A DNA stretch of 64,000 bases from the NCBI RefSeq assembly GCF_006715865.1, contig NZ_VFOA01000001.1, forward strand, positions 2,294,001-2,358,000, given 5' to 3'. The translations under genes and the position numbers were made by a program. The notes beneath the pieces are model-generated. The model saw only the letters and a program-made list of their open reading frames with translations. It searched no databases and was not told the DNA's origin. This document shows, piece after piece, positions 16,089-25,473 of this stretch (the first letter of the stretch is position 1; the number at the start of each line of letters is the position of its first letter). Source of the DNA: Cellulomonas sp. SLBN-39. GTDB lineage: Bacteria > Actinomycetota > Actinomycetes > Actinomycetales > Cellulomonadaceae.

Positions 16089-16958
16089 GTGCGTGAGGTC
16101 CTGGCCGCGTCGCGGCCGTTCTCGTGGGTCAACACGGCCTACCCGTTCGCGGCGGGCTGGCTGCTCGCGACCGGGGGGCGGGTCGACGCGACGTTCGTGG
16201 TCGGCACGCTGTTCTTCCTCGTGCCGTACAACCTGCTGATGTACGGCGTGAACGACGTCTTCGACTACGCCTCCGACCTGCGCAACCCCCGCAAGGGCGG
16301 GATCGAGGGCGGCCTGGTCGACCCCTCGCGCGCGCGGGCCGTGCACCGGCGCATCCTGTGGTCCTGCGTCGTGTCGACCGTGCCGTTCGTCGTGTGGCTG
16401 CTGGCCGTCGGGTCCCCGGCCGCCGGGCTCGTGCTGGCGTTCGTGGTCTTCATGGTCGTCGCCTACTCCGCCCCGGTGCTGCGCTTCAAGGAGCGGCCGG
16501 TGCTGGACTCGTTCACGTCCGCGACGCACTTCGTCGGCCCGCTGCTGTACGCGCTCGTGCTCGCGGACGCCGACCTCGCGGCCGTCACGACGTGGCCGGT
16601 GCTGGCGGCGTTCACCCTGTGGGGGATGGCCTCGCACGCGTTCGGCGCCGTGCAGGACGTGCGCGCGGACCGCGCGGGCGGCATCGCGTCCGTCGCGACC
16701 GTCCTCGGCGCACGCCCGACCGTGCTCGCCGCCACCGCCGGGTACGTCGTCGCGGCCGGTCTGCTCCTGGCGCTGCCGTGGCCCGGGACGCTCGCCGCGG
16801 TGCTCCCGCTGACCTACGCCTGGAGCACCTGGCGCTTCCGCGCGGTCACGGACGCCACCTGCGAGTCCGCCAACGCCGGCTGGCGCACCTTCCTCTGGCT
16901 CAACCTCGTCACGGGCTTCCTGGTGACGATGCTCCTGCTCGCCGTCGCCCTGACCTGA
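16089..16958 (+). CDS. crtEb: UbiA-family prenyltransferase, probable lycopene elongase
   Basis: 289 residues with about eight transmembrane helices. The first prenyl-PP-binding Asp motif is NDVFDYASDLRNPRKGG and the second VQDVRADRAGG. Position after crtI points to CrtEb/LbtBC-type lycopene elongase, which adds C5 units to make C45/C50 carotenoids. GTG 16089 follows GGAGGT; longer in-frame starts lack a ribosome site and would add non-family sequence. No crtYe/crtYf cyclase genes follow, unlike Corynebacterium and Micrococcus clusters. Confidence 0.8.
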   Translation: MREVLAASRPFSWVNTAYPFAAGWLLATGGRVDATFVVGTLFFLVPYNLLMYGVNDVFDYASDLRNPRKGGIEGGLVDPSRARAVHRRILWSCVVSTVPFVVWLLAVGSPAAGLVLAFVVFMVVAYSAPVLRFKERPVLDSFTSATHFVGPLLYALVLADADLAAVTTWPVLAAFTLWGMASHAFGAVQDVRADRAGGIASVATVLGARPTVLAATAGYVVAAGLLLALPWPGTLAAVLPLTYAWSTWRFRAVTDATCESANAGWRTFLWLNLVTGFLVTMLLLAVALT

Positions 16959-17089
16959 CCGGTCTCACCCCGCGCTGGTCCGGGAAGGCCCCGCAGCGCC
17001 CGTTATCCTCGACGGGCAAGCGGGCGGCGGGGGCGCGCCTGGCGGTCAGGACGAGATCGGCGGCCCCGGGTCGTCGGCGGGGGACCGGT

Positions 17090-17827
17090 GTGATCCGAGT
17101 CGGCATCGCGGAGGACGACGCGGGCAGCGTGGAGCTGCTGCGCAGGCACCTCGACAGGTACGCGGACGAGCACGGCGAGACGTTCCACGTCACCACGTGG
17201 TCCGACGGCGCCGCGCTCGTCGACGCCTACCGCGGCGACGTCGACGTGCTCCTGCTCGACGTCGAGATGCCCGGGCTCGACGGGTTCACCGCCGCCGGGC
17301 GCATCCGCGCCGTCGACCGCGACGTCGTCATCGTGTTCATCACCAACATGGCGCAGGACGCGATCCGCGGGTACGAGGTCGAGGCGCTGAGCTACCTGCT
17401 CAAGCCCGTGCCGTACTTCGCGTTCTCCCAGCAGCTGCGCCGCTCGGTCGGGCGCGTGCGGGCCCGCGCGGCCGTCGACCACCTCACCCTGACCACGCAG
17501 GGCGAGGTCGTCCGGGTCGACGTCGCGCAGGTCGTGTACGTCGAGAGCGTCAAGCACCGGCTCGTCGTGCACACCCTGGACGGGAGGTACCCGCTGGTCG
17601 GCGCGCTGAAGAACATGGAGGCCGACCTGGCGGGCAAGGGCTTCTTCCGGTCCAACTCCTGCTACCTGGTCAACCTCCGGCACGTGCAGGCGGTGCGGCA
17701 GAGCTCGTGCCTGCTCACCGGCGGGCACGAGCTGGTGGTGAGCCGGCCCCGCAAGAAGGCGTTCCTCGCCGCGCTCACCGACCACCTGGGCGGGCGCGTC
17801 GGCGGCGACGCGCCGGGGCCCGCGTGA
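17090..17827 (+). CDS. LytTR-family response regulator
   Basis: 245 residues. Receiver domain (1-~120) with acidic pair E-D-D near residue 8, phospho-acceptor Asp57 (LLLDVEMPG) and Lys in YLLKP; then a LytTR DNA-binding domain (~140-235: VVYVESVKHRLVVHT, GFFRSNSCYLVNLRHV). It is the AgrA/LytR type, which binds paired direct repeats. GTG 17090 follows GGGGGACC. It overlaps the kinase gene by 4 nt. A direct repeat 3' of the kinase gene (19200-19238) is a candidate binding site. Confidence 0.92.
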   Translation: MIRVGIAEDDAGSVELLRRHLDRYADEHGETFHVTTWSDGAALVDAYRGDVDVLLLDVEMPGLDGFTAAGRIRAVDRDVVIVFITNMAQDAIRGYEVEALSYLLKPVPYFAFSQQLRRSVGRVRARAAVDHLTLTTQGEVVRVDVAQVVYVESVKHRLVVHTLDGRYPLVGALKNMEADLAGKGFFRSNSCYLVNLRHVQAVRQSSCLLTGGHELVVSRPRKKAFLAALTDHLGGRVGGDAPGPA

Positions 17828-19185
17828 CCGGCGCCGAGACGCTGCCCGACATCCCCAGGGTCCTCACGGCGGTCGCGGAGTGGTCGGCGTGCGTGGTGTA
17901 CCTCGCGGCCGTCGGGTGCCGGGCGCCGTGGGCGCGGCTCGTGGCCGTGTGCCTCGGCGGGCTGGGGGCGCTCGTCGCGGTGCAGGTCGTCGCCGGGCGG
18001 CTGCCCCTGCCGCTGTGGGCGGTCGGGATGGCGTCCGCCGTCGCGGTGATGCTCGCGCTCACCTGGCGGGCCGGGCGGCTGCCGCTGCGCGCCGCGGGGT
18101 ACCTGACGGCCCGGGCGCTCGTGCTCGCCGAGCTGGTGGCCTCGTTGCACTGGCAGCTGCACTGCTTCTTCTTCCCGGGCAGCGTGCTGCCCACCACGCC
18201 CGCCCAGGTGGGCCTCGTCGTGCTGCTGTACGGCGCCGGGTTCGCGCTCGCGTGGGCGCTGGAGCGGCGCACGTTCCCGTGGGGCACGCTCGCGGACGTC
18301 GGCCCGCGGGAGATCGCGCAGGCCGCCGCGATCGCGCTGGCGACGTTCTTCATGAGCAACCTCTCGTTCCTCGGCACGTCGACACCGTTCACGGGCCGGC
18401 TCGGGCCCGAGGTGTTCTACATCCGCACGCTCGTGGACCTGTGCGGGCTCGTGGCGCTGCACGCCCAGCAGGGGCAGCGCCTGGAGGCGCACGCGCGGGC
18501 CGAGGTCCAGGCCGTCGACGGCGTGCTGCGCGCGCAGCACGAGCAGTACCTGCAGTCCAAGCGGTCCATCGAGGCGGTGCAGCGCACCTACCACGACCTC
18601 AAGCACCAGATCGCGGTGGTGCGGGCCGAGGACGACCCGGCCCGCCGGCAGGCCCACCTGGACGAGATCGAGCACGCGATCCGCGGGCACGGCACGTACG
18701 TGCGCACCGGCAACCAGGTGCTCGACGTGGTGCTGACGACGAAGAAGGCGATGGCCGTCGAGCGGGGCGTCGAGCTCACCTGCGTGGCCGACGGCTCGCT
18801 GCTCGACTTCGTCTCCGTGGTCGACATCTGCTCGGTGCTCGGCAACGCGCTCGACAACGCCGTCGAGGCGGCCGGTGCCGTGCCCGCCGCGGACGAGCGG
18901 CTCGTGCGGCTGGCGCTGTTCGCGCAGGGCGACCTCGTCATGGTCGTCGTCGAGAACCGGTACCACGGCCACCGGCGCGTCGAGCAGGGCCGGTTCGCCA
19001 CCACCAAGGCCGACCGTGCCCGCCACGGCTGGGGCCTGAAGAGCATCGCGCACACCGCGGAGAAGTACGACGGGTCGGTGACGACGCACGCCGCCGACGG
19101 CTGGTTCACCCTGCGCATCCTGCTCCCGCGCCCGACGCCCGCCGGTGCCGGGCGACCGGGCGCGCCGGCGACCGCCACCCGGTGA
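17824..19185 (+). CDS. GHKL-type sensor histidine kinase (AgrC/LytS-like)
   Basis: 453 residues. About six transmembrane helices (15-215) with no recognised extracellular domain, a coiled segment, then the H-box TYHDLKHQI (His near 258) and a GHKL ATPase with N-box GNALDNAVEAAG (near 340) and G-box HGWGLKSIAHTAEKY. This matches the HPK10 class that pairs with LytTR regulators. GTG 17824 overlaps the regulator stop (GTGA). Signal unknown; six-TM members often sense peptides. Confidence 0.9.
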   Translation: MTGAETLPDIPRVLTAVAEWSACVVYLAAVGCRAPWARLVAVCLGGLGALVAVQVVAGRLPLPLWAVGMASAVAVMLALTWRAGRLPLRAAGYLTARALVLAELVASLHWQLHCFFFPGSVLPTTPAQVGLVVLLYGAGFALAWALERRTFPWGTLADVGPREIAQAAAIALATFFMSNLSFLGTSTPFTGRLGPEVFYIRTLVDLCGLVALHAQQGQRLEAHARAEVQAVDGVLRAQHEQYLQSKRSIEAVQRTYHDLKHQIAVVRAEDDPARRQAHLDEIEHAIRGHGTYVRTGNQVLDVVLTTKKAMAVERGVELTCVADGSLLDFVSVVDICSVLGNALDNAVEAAGAVPAADERLVRLALFAQGDLVMVVVENRYHGHRRVEQGRFATTKADRARHGWGLKSIAHTAEKYDGSVTTHAADGWFTLRILLPRPTPAGAGRPGAPATATR

Positions 19186-19199
19186 GCCGGACCGTCGGG

Positions 19200-19238
19200 A
19201 CGACAGGTTGTGCGTCCACGACGACAGGTTGTGCATCC
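19200..19238. promoter_or_regulatory. 21-bp-period direct repeat, candidate LytTR binding site
   Basis: ACGACAGGTTGTGCGTCC at 19200-19217 is repeated at 19221-19238 with one mismatch. The start-to-start distance is 21 bp, two helical turns. LytTR regulators bind two ~9-bp direct repeats separated by 12-13 bp, so the geometry fits. It lies 114 nt before the permuted GH3 gene. Confidence 0.6.
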
Positions 19239-19351
19239 GGACGGGGCCCGCACGGGGGCCGCCGGTTGACTCGGCGGACGTGCCGGACCCGGTCGCGGGC
19301 GACCGTCGGGGGCGGGTGCCACGGCGCGCACCTCATCGTCGAAGGAGAACC

Positions 19352-22306
19352 GTGAGCAGCAAGGCGGCAAAGACGCCGATGTCGAACAGGCGGTACCTGG
19401 GGATCTGGGTACCCGTGCTGTCGCTCGCCCTCGTGCTGGTCGTCGCGGCGAACGTCGCGCTCGGCGTCTACAGCAACTGGGTGTCGTCACAGCTCGGCAC
19501 CGGGACGTACGACCTCGTCAACGACGAGTCCACCGCGGGGTGGGACACGCAGTTCAGCACGGCGGACTTCGCGACGGCCGACGACGCGGAGGCCGCGGCC
19601 GCCGAGCTCGTCGAGCAGATCGCGGCCGAGGGCGTCGTCCTGCTGAAGAACACCGACGCGGCGCTGCCGCTCGGCGACGCGCCCCGCGTGACGCTCCTGG
19701 GGCGCGGCGCGGCCGACCCCGTGTACGGCGGCGCGGGCTCCGGCTCGGTCGACACGTCCACGGCGGTCGACATCCGCGGCGGCCTGGAGAACGCGGGCGT
19801 CGAGGTCAACGCGACCGTCTACGACGAGCTCGCCGCGTTCGCGCAGGACGCGCCCCGGGCGAACATCGTCATGGACAAGCCCGCGGAGTCGAGCTACGAG
19901 GTCGGCGAGATGCCGGTCGACGAGTACTCCGACGAGGCGGTCGCGTCGTTCGGCGACTACGCCGACGCCGCGGTGGTCGTCCTCGGCCGCGGCGGCGGCG
20001 AGGGCGGCGACCTGGCGCGCGACATGGAGGGCTCCGACGAGAACTACGAGCCCGGTCAGCACCAGCTCGAGCCGAACGTCGACGAGCGCGAGCTTCTCGC
20101 GCTCGCGACCGAGCAGTTCGACACCGTCGTCGTGGTGGTCAACGCGTCCACCAGCATGGAGCTGGGCCTGGTGCAGGACGACCCGGGCGTCGACGCGGTG
20201 CTCCAGGTCGGCTCGCCCGGCCAGAGCGGCTTCAACGCCCTCGGCGCCGTGCTCACCGGCGAGGTCAACCCCTCGGGCCGCACGGTCGACGTGTTCGCCC
20301 GGGACTTCACCGCGGACCCGACGTTCGTGAACTTCGGGTCCTTCCAGTACTCCAACATCGCCGACCTCGGCACCGACGCGTCGCTGGGCGTCGACGGTGG
20401 CGCCTACTTCGTCCAGTACGAGGAGGGCGTCTACGTCGGGTACCGCTACTACGAGACCGCCGCGGCCGAGGGCTTCCTCGACTACGACGAGGCCGTCGTC
20501 TACCCGTTCGGGTTCGGCCTGAGCTACACGACGTTCGACTGGGAGGTCACCGGCACGGAGCTCGGCGACGTCGACGGGCAGGTCGTCGTCGACGTCGAGG
20601 TCACCAACACCGGTGACGTCGCCGGTAAGGACGTCGTCGAGCTGTACTACTCCGCGCCGTACACCCCGGGCGGCATCGAGAAGTCCTCCGTGGTGCTGGG
20701 CGACTTCGCCAAGACCGACCTGATCGGGCCGGGGGAGTCGCAGACCGTCACCCTCGGGCTCGCGGTCGAGGAGATGGCGTCGTACGACCACGAGGACGCC
20801 GCGGCGTACGTGCTCGAGGAGGGCGACTACGACCTGACGGTGCGCAGCGACTCGCACACCGTCAAGGCGGGCACCGAGGCGATCACGTACACGGTCGACG
20901 AGACCGTCACGTACGCCGGCGAGGACCACCGAGCGTCCGACGCCACCGAGGTCACCAACCGGTTCGACGACGTGTCGGCGGCGTTCGTCGACGACCCGCA
21001 GGACGGGCAGGCGCGCACGATGTCCCGCGCGGACTTCGCGGGCACCTTCCCGACGGCGCCCACGGAGGCCGACCTGGTCGCCTCCGACGAGACCGTCGCG
21101 GCGTTCGGCGAGTACGACGCGGCCGCGGTGAACGCCGCCGCCGACGTCGAGATGCCGACCACCGGCGCGGACAACGGGCTGGGCCTGGTCGACATGCGCG
21201 GCCTGGACCACGACGACCCGCAGTGGGACGCCCTCCTCGACCAGCTGACGGTCGACGAGATGACGAACGTCATCCTCAACGGCGCCTACAACACCGGTGC
21301 GATCAACTCGATCGCCAAGCAGGCCACCGGCGACTACGACGGCCCGGCCGGGTTCAGCTCGTTCATCAACGACGCCATCTCCGGCGTGGCCTACCCCTCG
21401 CAGTACCTCGTCGGGCAGACGTGGAGCACCGAGCTGGCGTACGCGATGGGCGTGTCCATCGGCAACGAGGCGCTGACCCTCGACGCCAACGGCTGGTACG
21501 CGCCCGCCGTGAACCTGCACCGCTCCCCGTTCGCGGGCCGCAACTTCGAGTACTACTCGGAGGACGGGCTCCTGTCGGGCGACCTCGCGGCGCAGGTCGT
21601 CTCCGGGGCGGCGAGCAAGGGCGTGTACGCCTACGTCAAGCACTTCGCGATGAACGACCAGGAGACCAACCGCGTCAACCACGGCGTGGCCACCTGGGCG
21701 GACGAGCAGACGATCCGGGAGATCTACCTCAAGCCGTTCGAGATCGCGCTGAAGGACGCGTCGGCCGAGATGACGTACGTCGCGGACGACGAGGGCACCC
21801 TCGCCACCCGCGAGACCGGCGCCACGGCGGTGATGAGCTCGTTCAACCGGATCGGCTCGACGTGGGCCGGCGGGTCGACGGCGCTGATGTCCGACGTCCT
21901 GCGCGACGAGTGGGGCTTCCGCGGCGTGGTCATCACCGACTTCAACCTGTACGGGTACATGTCGCCCGACCAGGGGATCGCGGCCGGGTCCGACCTCATG
22001 CTGACGTTCCAGCCGACCAAGCAGCTCGCCGACACGACGAGCGCCGCCGCGGTGACGAACATCCGCGAGGCCACCCACAACATCCTGTTCACGGTGGCGG
22101 GCTCGAACGCGATGAACGGCGTCGCGTCCGGGGCCGAGATCCACTACACCCCGCCGGTGTGGCGGTACGTGCAGGTCGCGGCCACGGTGCTGCTGGGGCT
22201 GCTGCTGGCGTTCGGCGCCTTCCGGGTCGTGCGCCGCGTGCGGCGGCACGGTGCGGCGGGGGCACCGGACGTGCCGGACGCCCCGGAGCAGCCGGCGCAG
22301 GCCTGA
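19352..22306 (+). CDS. Circularly permuted, membrane-anchored GH3 glycoside hydrolase
   Basis: 984 residues. An N-terminal TM helix (~17-39) is followed by the GH3 C-terminal alpha/beta domain (~65-350, GVVLLKNTDAALPL to GEVNPSGRTVDVF), an Fn3-like domain (~360-500, FGLSYTTFDWEV), and only then the (beta/alpha)8 domain (~610-920), ending in a second TM helix (~938-960) and a basic tail. The nucleophile would be Asp863 (VVITDFNLYGY); KHFAMNDQETNR is the substrate-binding Lys-His motif. Domain order is the reverse of normal GH3. GTG 19352 follows GAAGGAG. The catalytic parts should face outside, working on a cell-surface or incoming glycan. Confidence 0.88.
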   Translation: MSSKAAKTPMSNRRYLGIWVPVLSLALVLVVAANVALGVYSNWVSSQLGTGTYDLVNDESTAGWDTQFSTADFATADDAEAAAAELVEQIAAEGVVLLKNTDAALPLGDAPRVTLLGRGAADPVYGGAGSGSVDTSTAVDIRGGLENAGVEVNATVYDELAAFAQDAPRANIVMDKPAESSYEVGEMPVDEYSDEAVASFGDYADAAVVVLGRGGGEGGDLARDMEGSDENYEPGQHQLEPNVDERELLALATEQFDTVVVVVNASTSMELGLVQDDPGVDAVLQVGSPGQSGFNALGAVLTGEVNPSGRTVDVFARDFTADPTFVNFGSFQYSNIADLGTDASLGVDGGAYFVQYEEGVYVGYRYYETAAAEGFLDYDEAVVYPFGFGLSYTTFDWEVTGTELGDVDGQVVVDVEVTNTGDVAGKDVVELYYSAPYTPGGIEKSSVVLGDFAKTDLIGPGESQTVTLGLAVEEMASYDHEDAAAYVLEEGDYDLTVRSDSHTVKAGTEAITYTVDETVTYAGEDHRASDATEVTNRFDDVSAAFVDDPQDGQARTMSRADFAGTFPTAPTEADLVASDETVAAFGEYDAAAVNAAADVEMPTTGADNGLGLVDMRGLDHDDPQWDALLDQLTVDEMTNVILNGAYNTGAINSIAKQATGDYDGPAGFSSFINDAISGVAYPSQYLVGQTWSTELAYAMGVSIGNEALTLDANGWYAPAVNLHRSPFAGRNFEYYSEDGLLSGDLAAQVVSGAASKGVYAYVKHFAMNDQETNRVNHGVATWADEQTIREIYLKPFEIALKDASAEMTYVADDEGTLATRETGATAVMSSFNRIGSTWAGGSTALMSDVLRDEWGFRGVVITDFNLYGYMSPDQGIAAGSDLMLTFQPTKQLADTTSAAAVTNIREATHNILFTVAGSNAMNGVASGAEIHYTPPVWRYVQVAATVLLGLLLAFGAFRVVRRVRRHGAAGAPDVPDAPEQPAQA

Positions 22307-22314
22307 CGCTCCCT

Positions 22315-22353
22315 CCGCGGCGCCGGCCGGACACCGTCCGGCCGGCGCCGCGG
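22315..22353 (+). terminator. 18-bp perfect hairpin between the two GH3 genes
   Basis: 22315-22332 pairs exactly with 22336-22353 around an ACC loop, 9 nt after the first GH3 stop. It would terminate or attenuate transcription into the next genes. No U-tract. Confidence 0.7.
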
Positions 22354-22396
22354 TCCCCGACCCGCCCGTTCCCGCCCCGACCCGAAGGCTGACGAC

Positions 22397-24814
22397 ATGA
22401 GCGACCCCCGAACCGTCCTCGACCGGCTCACCGTGCTGGAGAAGGCCGCGCTGCTGAGCGGCGAGAACGTGTGGGAGACGCGGGCCGTGCCGCGCCTGGG
22501 CGTCCCGTCGGTGTACCTCGCGGACGGGCCGCACGGCGTGCGCAAGCAGGTCGGCGCGTCGGACCACCTGGGCCTGCACGGCTCGGAGCCGTCGACGTGC
22601 TTCCCGACCGCGGCGACCGTCGCGAACAGCTGGGACCCGGCGCTCGCCGAGCGCGTCGGGCGGGCGCTGGGCGTCGAGGCCGCCGCGCTGGGCGTCGACG
22701 TGCTGCTCGGCCCGGGTCTGAACATCAAGCGCAGCCCCCTGTGCGGGCGCGCCTTCGAGTACTTCTCCGAGGACCCCCTGCTGTCGGGGCGACTCGCGGC
22801 GGCGTACGTGCGGGGCATCCAGGAGGCGGGCGTGCTGGCCTGCCCCAAGCACCTCGCGGCCAACAGCCAGGAGCTGCGCCGCATGGCGTCGGACTCCGTC
22901 GTCGACGAGCGCACCCTGCGCGAGCTGTACCTGACGGCCTTCGAGATCACGGTCCGCGAGGGCCGGCCCGGCGCGATCATGTCCAGCTACAACCGCGTCA
23001 ACGGCACCTACGCGCACCAGAACGCGCACCTGCTGACCGAGCTGCTCCGCGAGGAGTGGGGCTTCGACGGGCTGGTCGTCAGCGACTGGGGCGGTGCGGA
23101 CGACTCGGTCGCCGCGGTCCGGGCCGGCGGCACCCTCGAGATGCCCGCGCCCGGCCTGCACGTCGTGCGCCGCCTCGTCGCGGCCGTCGCCGACGGCGAG
23201 CTCGACGAGGCGGACCTCGACGCGCGGGCGGCCGAGGTGCTGGCCGTCGCGCTGCGCGAGCGCGCCCCGCGACCGGTCGTCGACCACGACGCCCACCACG
23301 CCCTGGCCCGCGAGGTCGCCGCCCGCAGCGCCGTCCTGCTGCGCAACGAGGACGACCTGCTGCCCCTCGCGGCGGGCACGCGCGTCGCGGTGGTCGGCGA
23401 CTTCGCCCGCACGCCCCGCTACCAGGGCGCCGGCTCCTCGCAGGTGAACCCGACGCGCCTGGAGACCGTGCTCGACGTCGTCGACGCCAGCGGTCTGGTG
23501 ATGACGGGGTACGCCGCCGGGTTCCGCCGCGACGGCACCCCCGACGACGCGCTCGTGCGCGAGGCCGTCGAGGTCGCCCGGGGCGCGGACGTCGTGCTCG
23601 TGCACCTCGGGCTGGCCGAGAGCGCCGAGTCCGAGGGCGCCGACCGGGCGCACCTGCGGCTCGCCGACGCGCAGGTGCGGGTGCTGCGCGCCGTCGCCGC
23701 GGTCAACCCCCGCGTGGTGGTGGTGCTCGCGGCCGGCGGCGTCGTGGAGACGCCGTGGGTGGAGGACTGCCGCGCCCTGGTGCACGCGTACCTCGGGGGG
23801 CAGGCGGGTGCCAGCGGTGTGCTGGACGTGCTCACCGGGTGCGTCGAGCCCGCGGGCCGGCTCGCCGAGTCGTCCCCCGTGCGCCTCGAGGACACCCCGA
23901 CGGCCGCGACGTTCCCCGGCACGGGCCGCACCGTGGAGTACCGCGAGGGGCCGTTCGTCGGGTACCGCTACTACGAGACCGCGGGCGTGCCGGTGGCCTT
24001 CTGCTTCGGGCACGGGCTGACCTACACGTCGTTCGCCTACGCCGACCTGACCGTCGGTGACCGCGAGGTGACGTTCACGCTCACGAACACCGGTGAGCGT
24101 CACGGCGCCGAGGTGGCGCAGGTGTACGTCGGGCGGCGCGGGGACGGCGTGCTGCGCCCCGCCCGCGTGCTCGCCGGCTGGGCCCGCGTCGAGCTCGCCC
24201 CCGGGGAGCGGCGGACGGTGACCGTCCCGGTGGACCCGACGGCGCTGCGCCACCACGACGTGGTCACCGGCACGTGGCAGGTCGAGACCGCGACCTACGA
24301 CGTGCTCGTCGGGGCGAGCGTGCGCGACGTGCGCCTCACCGGCGCGCTCGACGTCGCCGGGACCGTCGAGCCCGACCGGGCCGCGTGCGACGCCCTGCCG
24401 TCGTACCGGGTCGGGCACGTCGGCAGCGTGCCCGACGCGGAGTTCGAGGCGCTGCTCGGCCGCCCGGTGCCGCGCGCCGCGGCCGGTCCGCTGCTCGACG
24501 TGAACGACACCCTCGGGCAGATGGGGTCCGCACGCTCCCCGCTCGCGCGCCTCGTGCACCGGGCGCTCGTCGCGGTCCGCCGCCGCGCGGACCGCCGCGG
24601 CACGCCCGACCTCAACGTGCTGTTCATCTACCACATGCCGTTCCGGGCGCTGGCGAAGATGACGAACGGCGTGGTCAGCGCCGAGGTCGTGGACGCGCTG
24701 CTCACGGCCGTCAACGGGCGGACCCTCGTCGGGCTCGGGCGCACCGTGCGCGCCGTGGTCGCGACGCGGCTCGCGGACCGCAGGACCAGGCACGCGCTGC
24801 GGGCCGGCCGCTGA
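22397..24814 (+). CDS. GH3 beta-glucosidase-type glycoside hydrolase
   Basis: 805 residues in the normal GH3 order: (beta/alpha)8 domain first (ADGPHGVRKQ, NIKRSPLCGRAFEYFSEDP, KHLAANSQE, and nucleophile Asp230 in VVSDWGG), then the alpha/beta sandwich (AVLLRNEDDLLPL) and an Fn3-like domain (FGHGLTYTSFAY). No signal peptide, so it is cytoplasmic. The C-terminus is ~100 residues longer than usual (to RHALRAGR). ATG 22397 follows GAAGG. Exact sugar specificity cannot be read; beta-glucosidase or beta-xylosidase are both possible. Confidence 0.92.
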   Translation: MSDPRTVLDRLTVLEKAALLSGENVWETRAVPRLGVPSVYLADGPHGVRKQVGASDHLGLHGSEPSTCFPTAATVANSWDPALAERVGRALGVEAAALGVDVLLGPGLNIKRSPLCGRAFEYFSEDPLLSGRLAAAYVRGIQEAGVLACPKHLAANSQELRRMASDSVVDERTLRELYLTAFEITVREGRPGAIMSSYNRVNGTYAHQNAHLLTELLREEWGFDGLVVSDWGGADDSVAAVRAGGTLEMPAPGLHVVRRLVAAVADGELDEADLDARAAEVLAVALRERAPRPVVDHDAHHALAREVAARSAVLLRNEDDLLPLAAGTRVAVVGDFARTPRYQGAGSSQVNPTRLETVLDVVDASGLVMTGYAAGFRRDGTPDDALVREAVEVARGADVVLVHLGLAESAESEGADRAHLRLADAQVRVLRAVAAVNPRVVVVLAAGGVVETPWVEDCRALVHAYLGGQAGASGVLDVLTGCVEPAGRLAESSPVRLEDTPTAATFPGTGRTVEYREGPFVGYRYYETAGVPVAFCFGHGLTYTSFAYADLTVGDREVTFTLTNTGERHGAEVAQVYVGRRGDGVLRPARVLAGWARVELAPGERRTVTVPVDPTALRHHDVVTGTWQVETATYDVLVGASVRDVRLTGALDVAGTVEPDRAACDALPSYRVGHVGSVPDAEFEALLGRPVPRAAAGPLLDVNDTLGQMGSARSPLARLVHRALVAVRRRADRRGTPDLNVLFIYHMPFRALAKMTNGVVSAEVVDALLTAVNGRTLVGLGRTVRAVVATRLADRRTRHALRAGR

Positions 24815-24849
24815 ACCGCCCGCCCACCCCTCGAGAGGACCTCCCCGCC

Positions 24850-25473
24850 GTGATCTCCCGCCTGCGCCAGCTGTGGTCGTCGTTCGCCGAGCGCCACCCC
24901 GGCACGGCCCAGTTCGTCGTCTTCTTCGTCCTGAGCAACGGCATCACCGTGCTCCAGCTCGCGCTCATGCCCGCGTTCCGTGCGGTGCTCGACGCGACGT
25001 CGCTCGTCGACGTCCCGTTCCAGGTGTGGGCGGTCGGGACGAACATCGACGGAACGGCGTACCACGTCTTCGACTACGCGGCCGGATCGCTCCCGGAGGG
25101 GGGAGGCGGGCTGGCATACTTCCTCGCCGTGCAGATCACGCTGCTGATCGCGCAGGTGATCAACTTCTTCGCCCAGCGCACGATCACGTTCCGGTCGAAC
25201 AGCTCGATCCTGCGCGCGGCGTCCTGGTACGCCCTGGCCTACGTCGTCATCACGCTCGGTGCGGCCGCCGCCCAGGGGTTGTACAAGACGCCGCTGTACA
25301 CGCTGCTCATCGACTCGTGGGGCCTGGGCCGCACGGGCGAGACCCTCGCGGACGTGCTGACCATGGTCATCAACGCGGCGATCTCGTTCTGGGTGTTCTT
25401 CCCGATCTTCAAGCTGATCTTCACGCGCGAGCCCGACCCTGGGCCCGCCCTGGACGACGCGAGGACCGCATGA
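24850..25473 (+). CDS. GtrA-like membrane protein
   Basis: 207 residues, four to five predicted TM helices. The segment VINFFAQRTITFRSN is typical of GtrA-like proteins, which help move undecaprenyl-linked sugars or work beside glycosyltransferases. Unusually, a ~60-residue insertion follows the first helix. GTG 24850 is preceded by GAGAGGACC. It overlaps the GT2 gene by 4 nt (ATGA), so the two probably act as a pair in decorating a surface glycan. Confidence 0.7.
   Translation: MISRLRQLWSSFAERHPGTAQFVVFFVLSNGITVLQLALMPAFRAVLDATSLVDVPFQVWAVGTNIDGTAYHVFDYAAGSLPEGGGGLAYFLAVQITLLIAQVINFFAQRTITFRSNSSILRAASWYALAYVVITLGAAAAQGLYKTPLYTLLIDSWGLGRTGETLADVLTMVINAAISFWVFFPIFKLIFTREPDPGPALDDARTA

Noticed and set aside
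19487..24793. A 1768-residue open frame on the minus strand opposite the two GH3 genes
   Set aside because: It mirrors the codon structure of the real genes, has repetitive Val/Arg/His composition and no motif or ribosome site.
19352..24814. CebR-type operator (TGGGAGCGCTCCCA) for the glycosidase genes
   Set aside because: I looked for this 14-mer near the GH1, GH2, GH3 and GH16 genes and found no copy.
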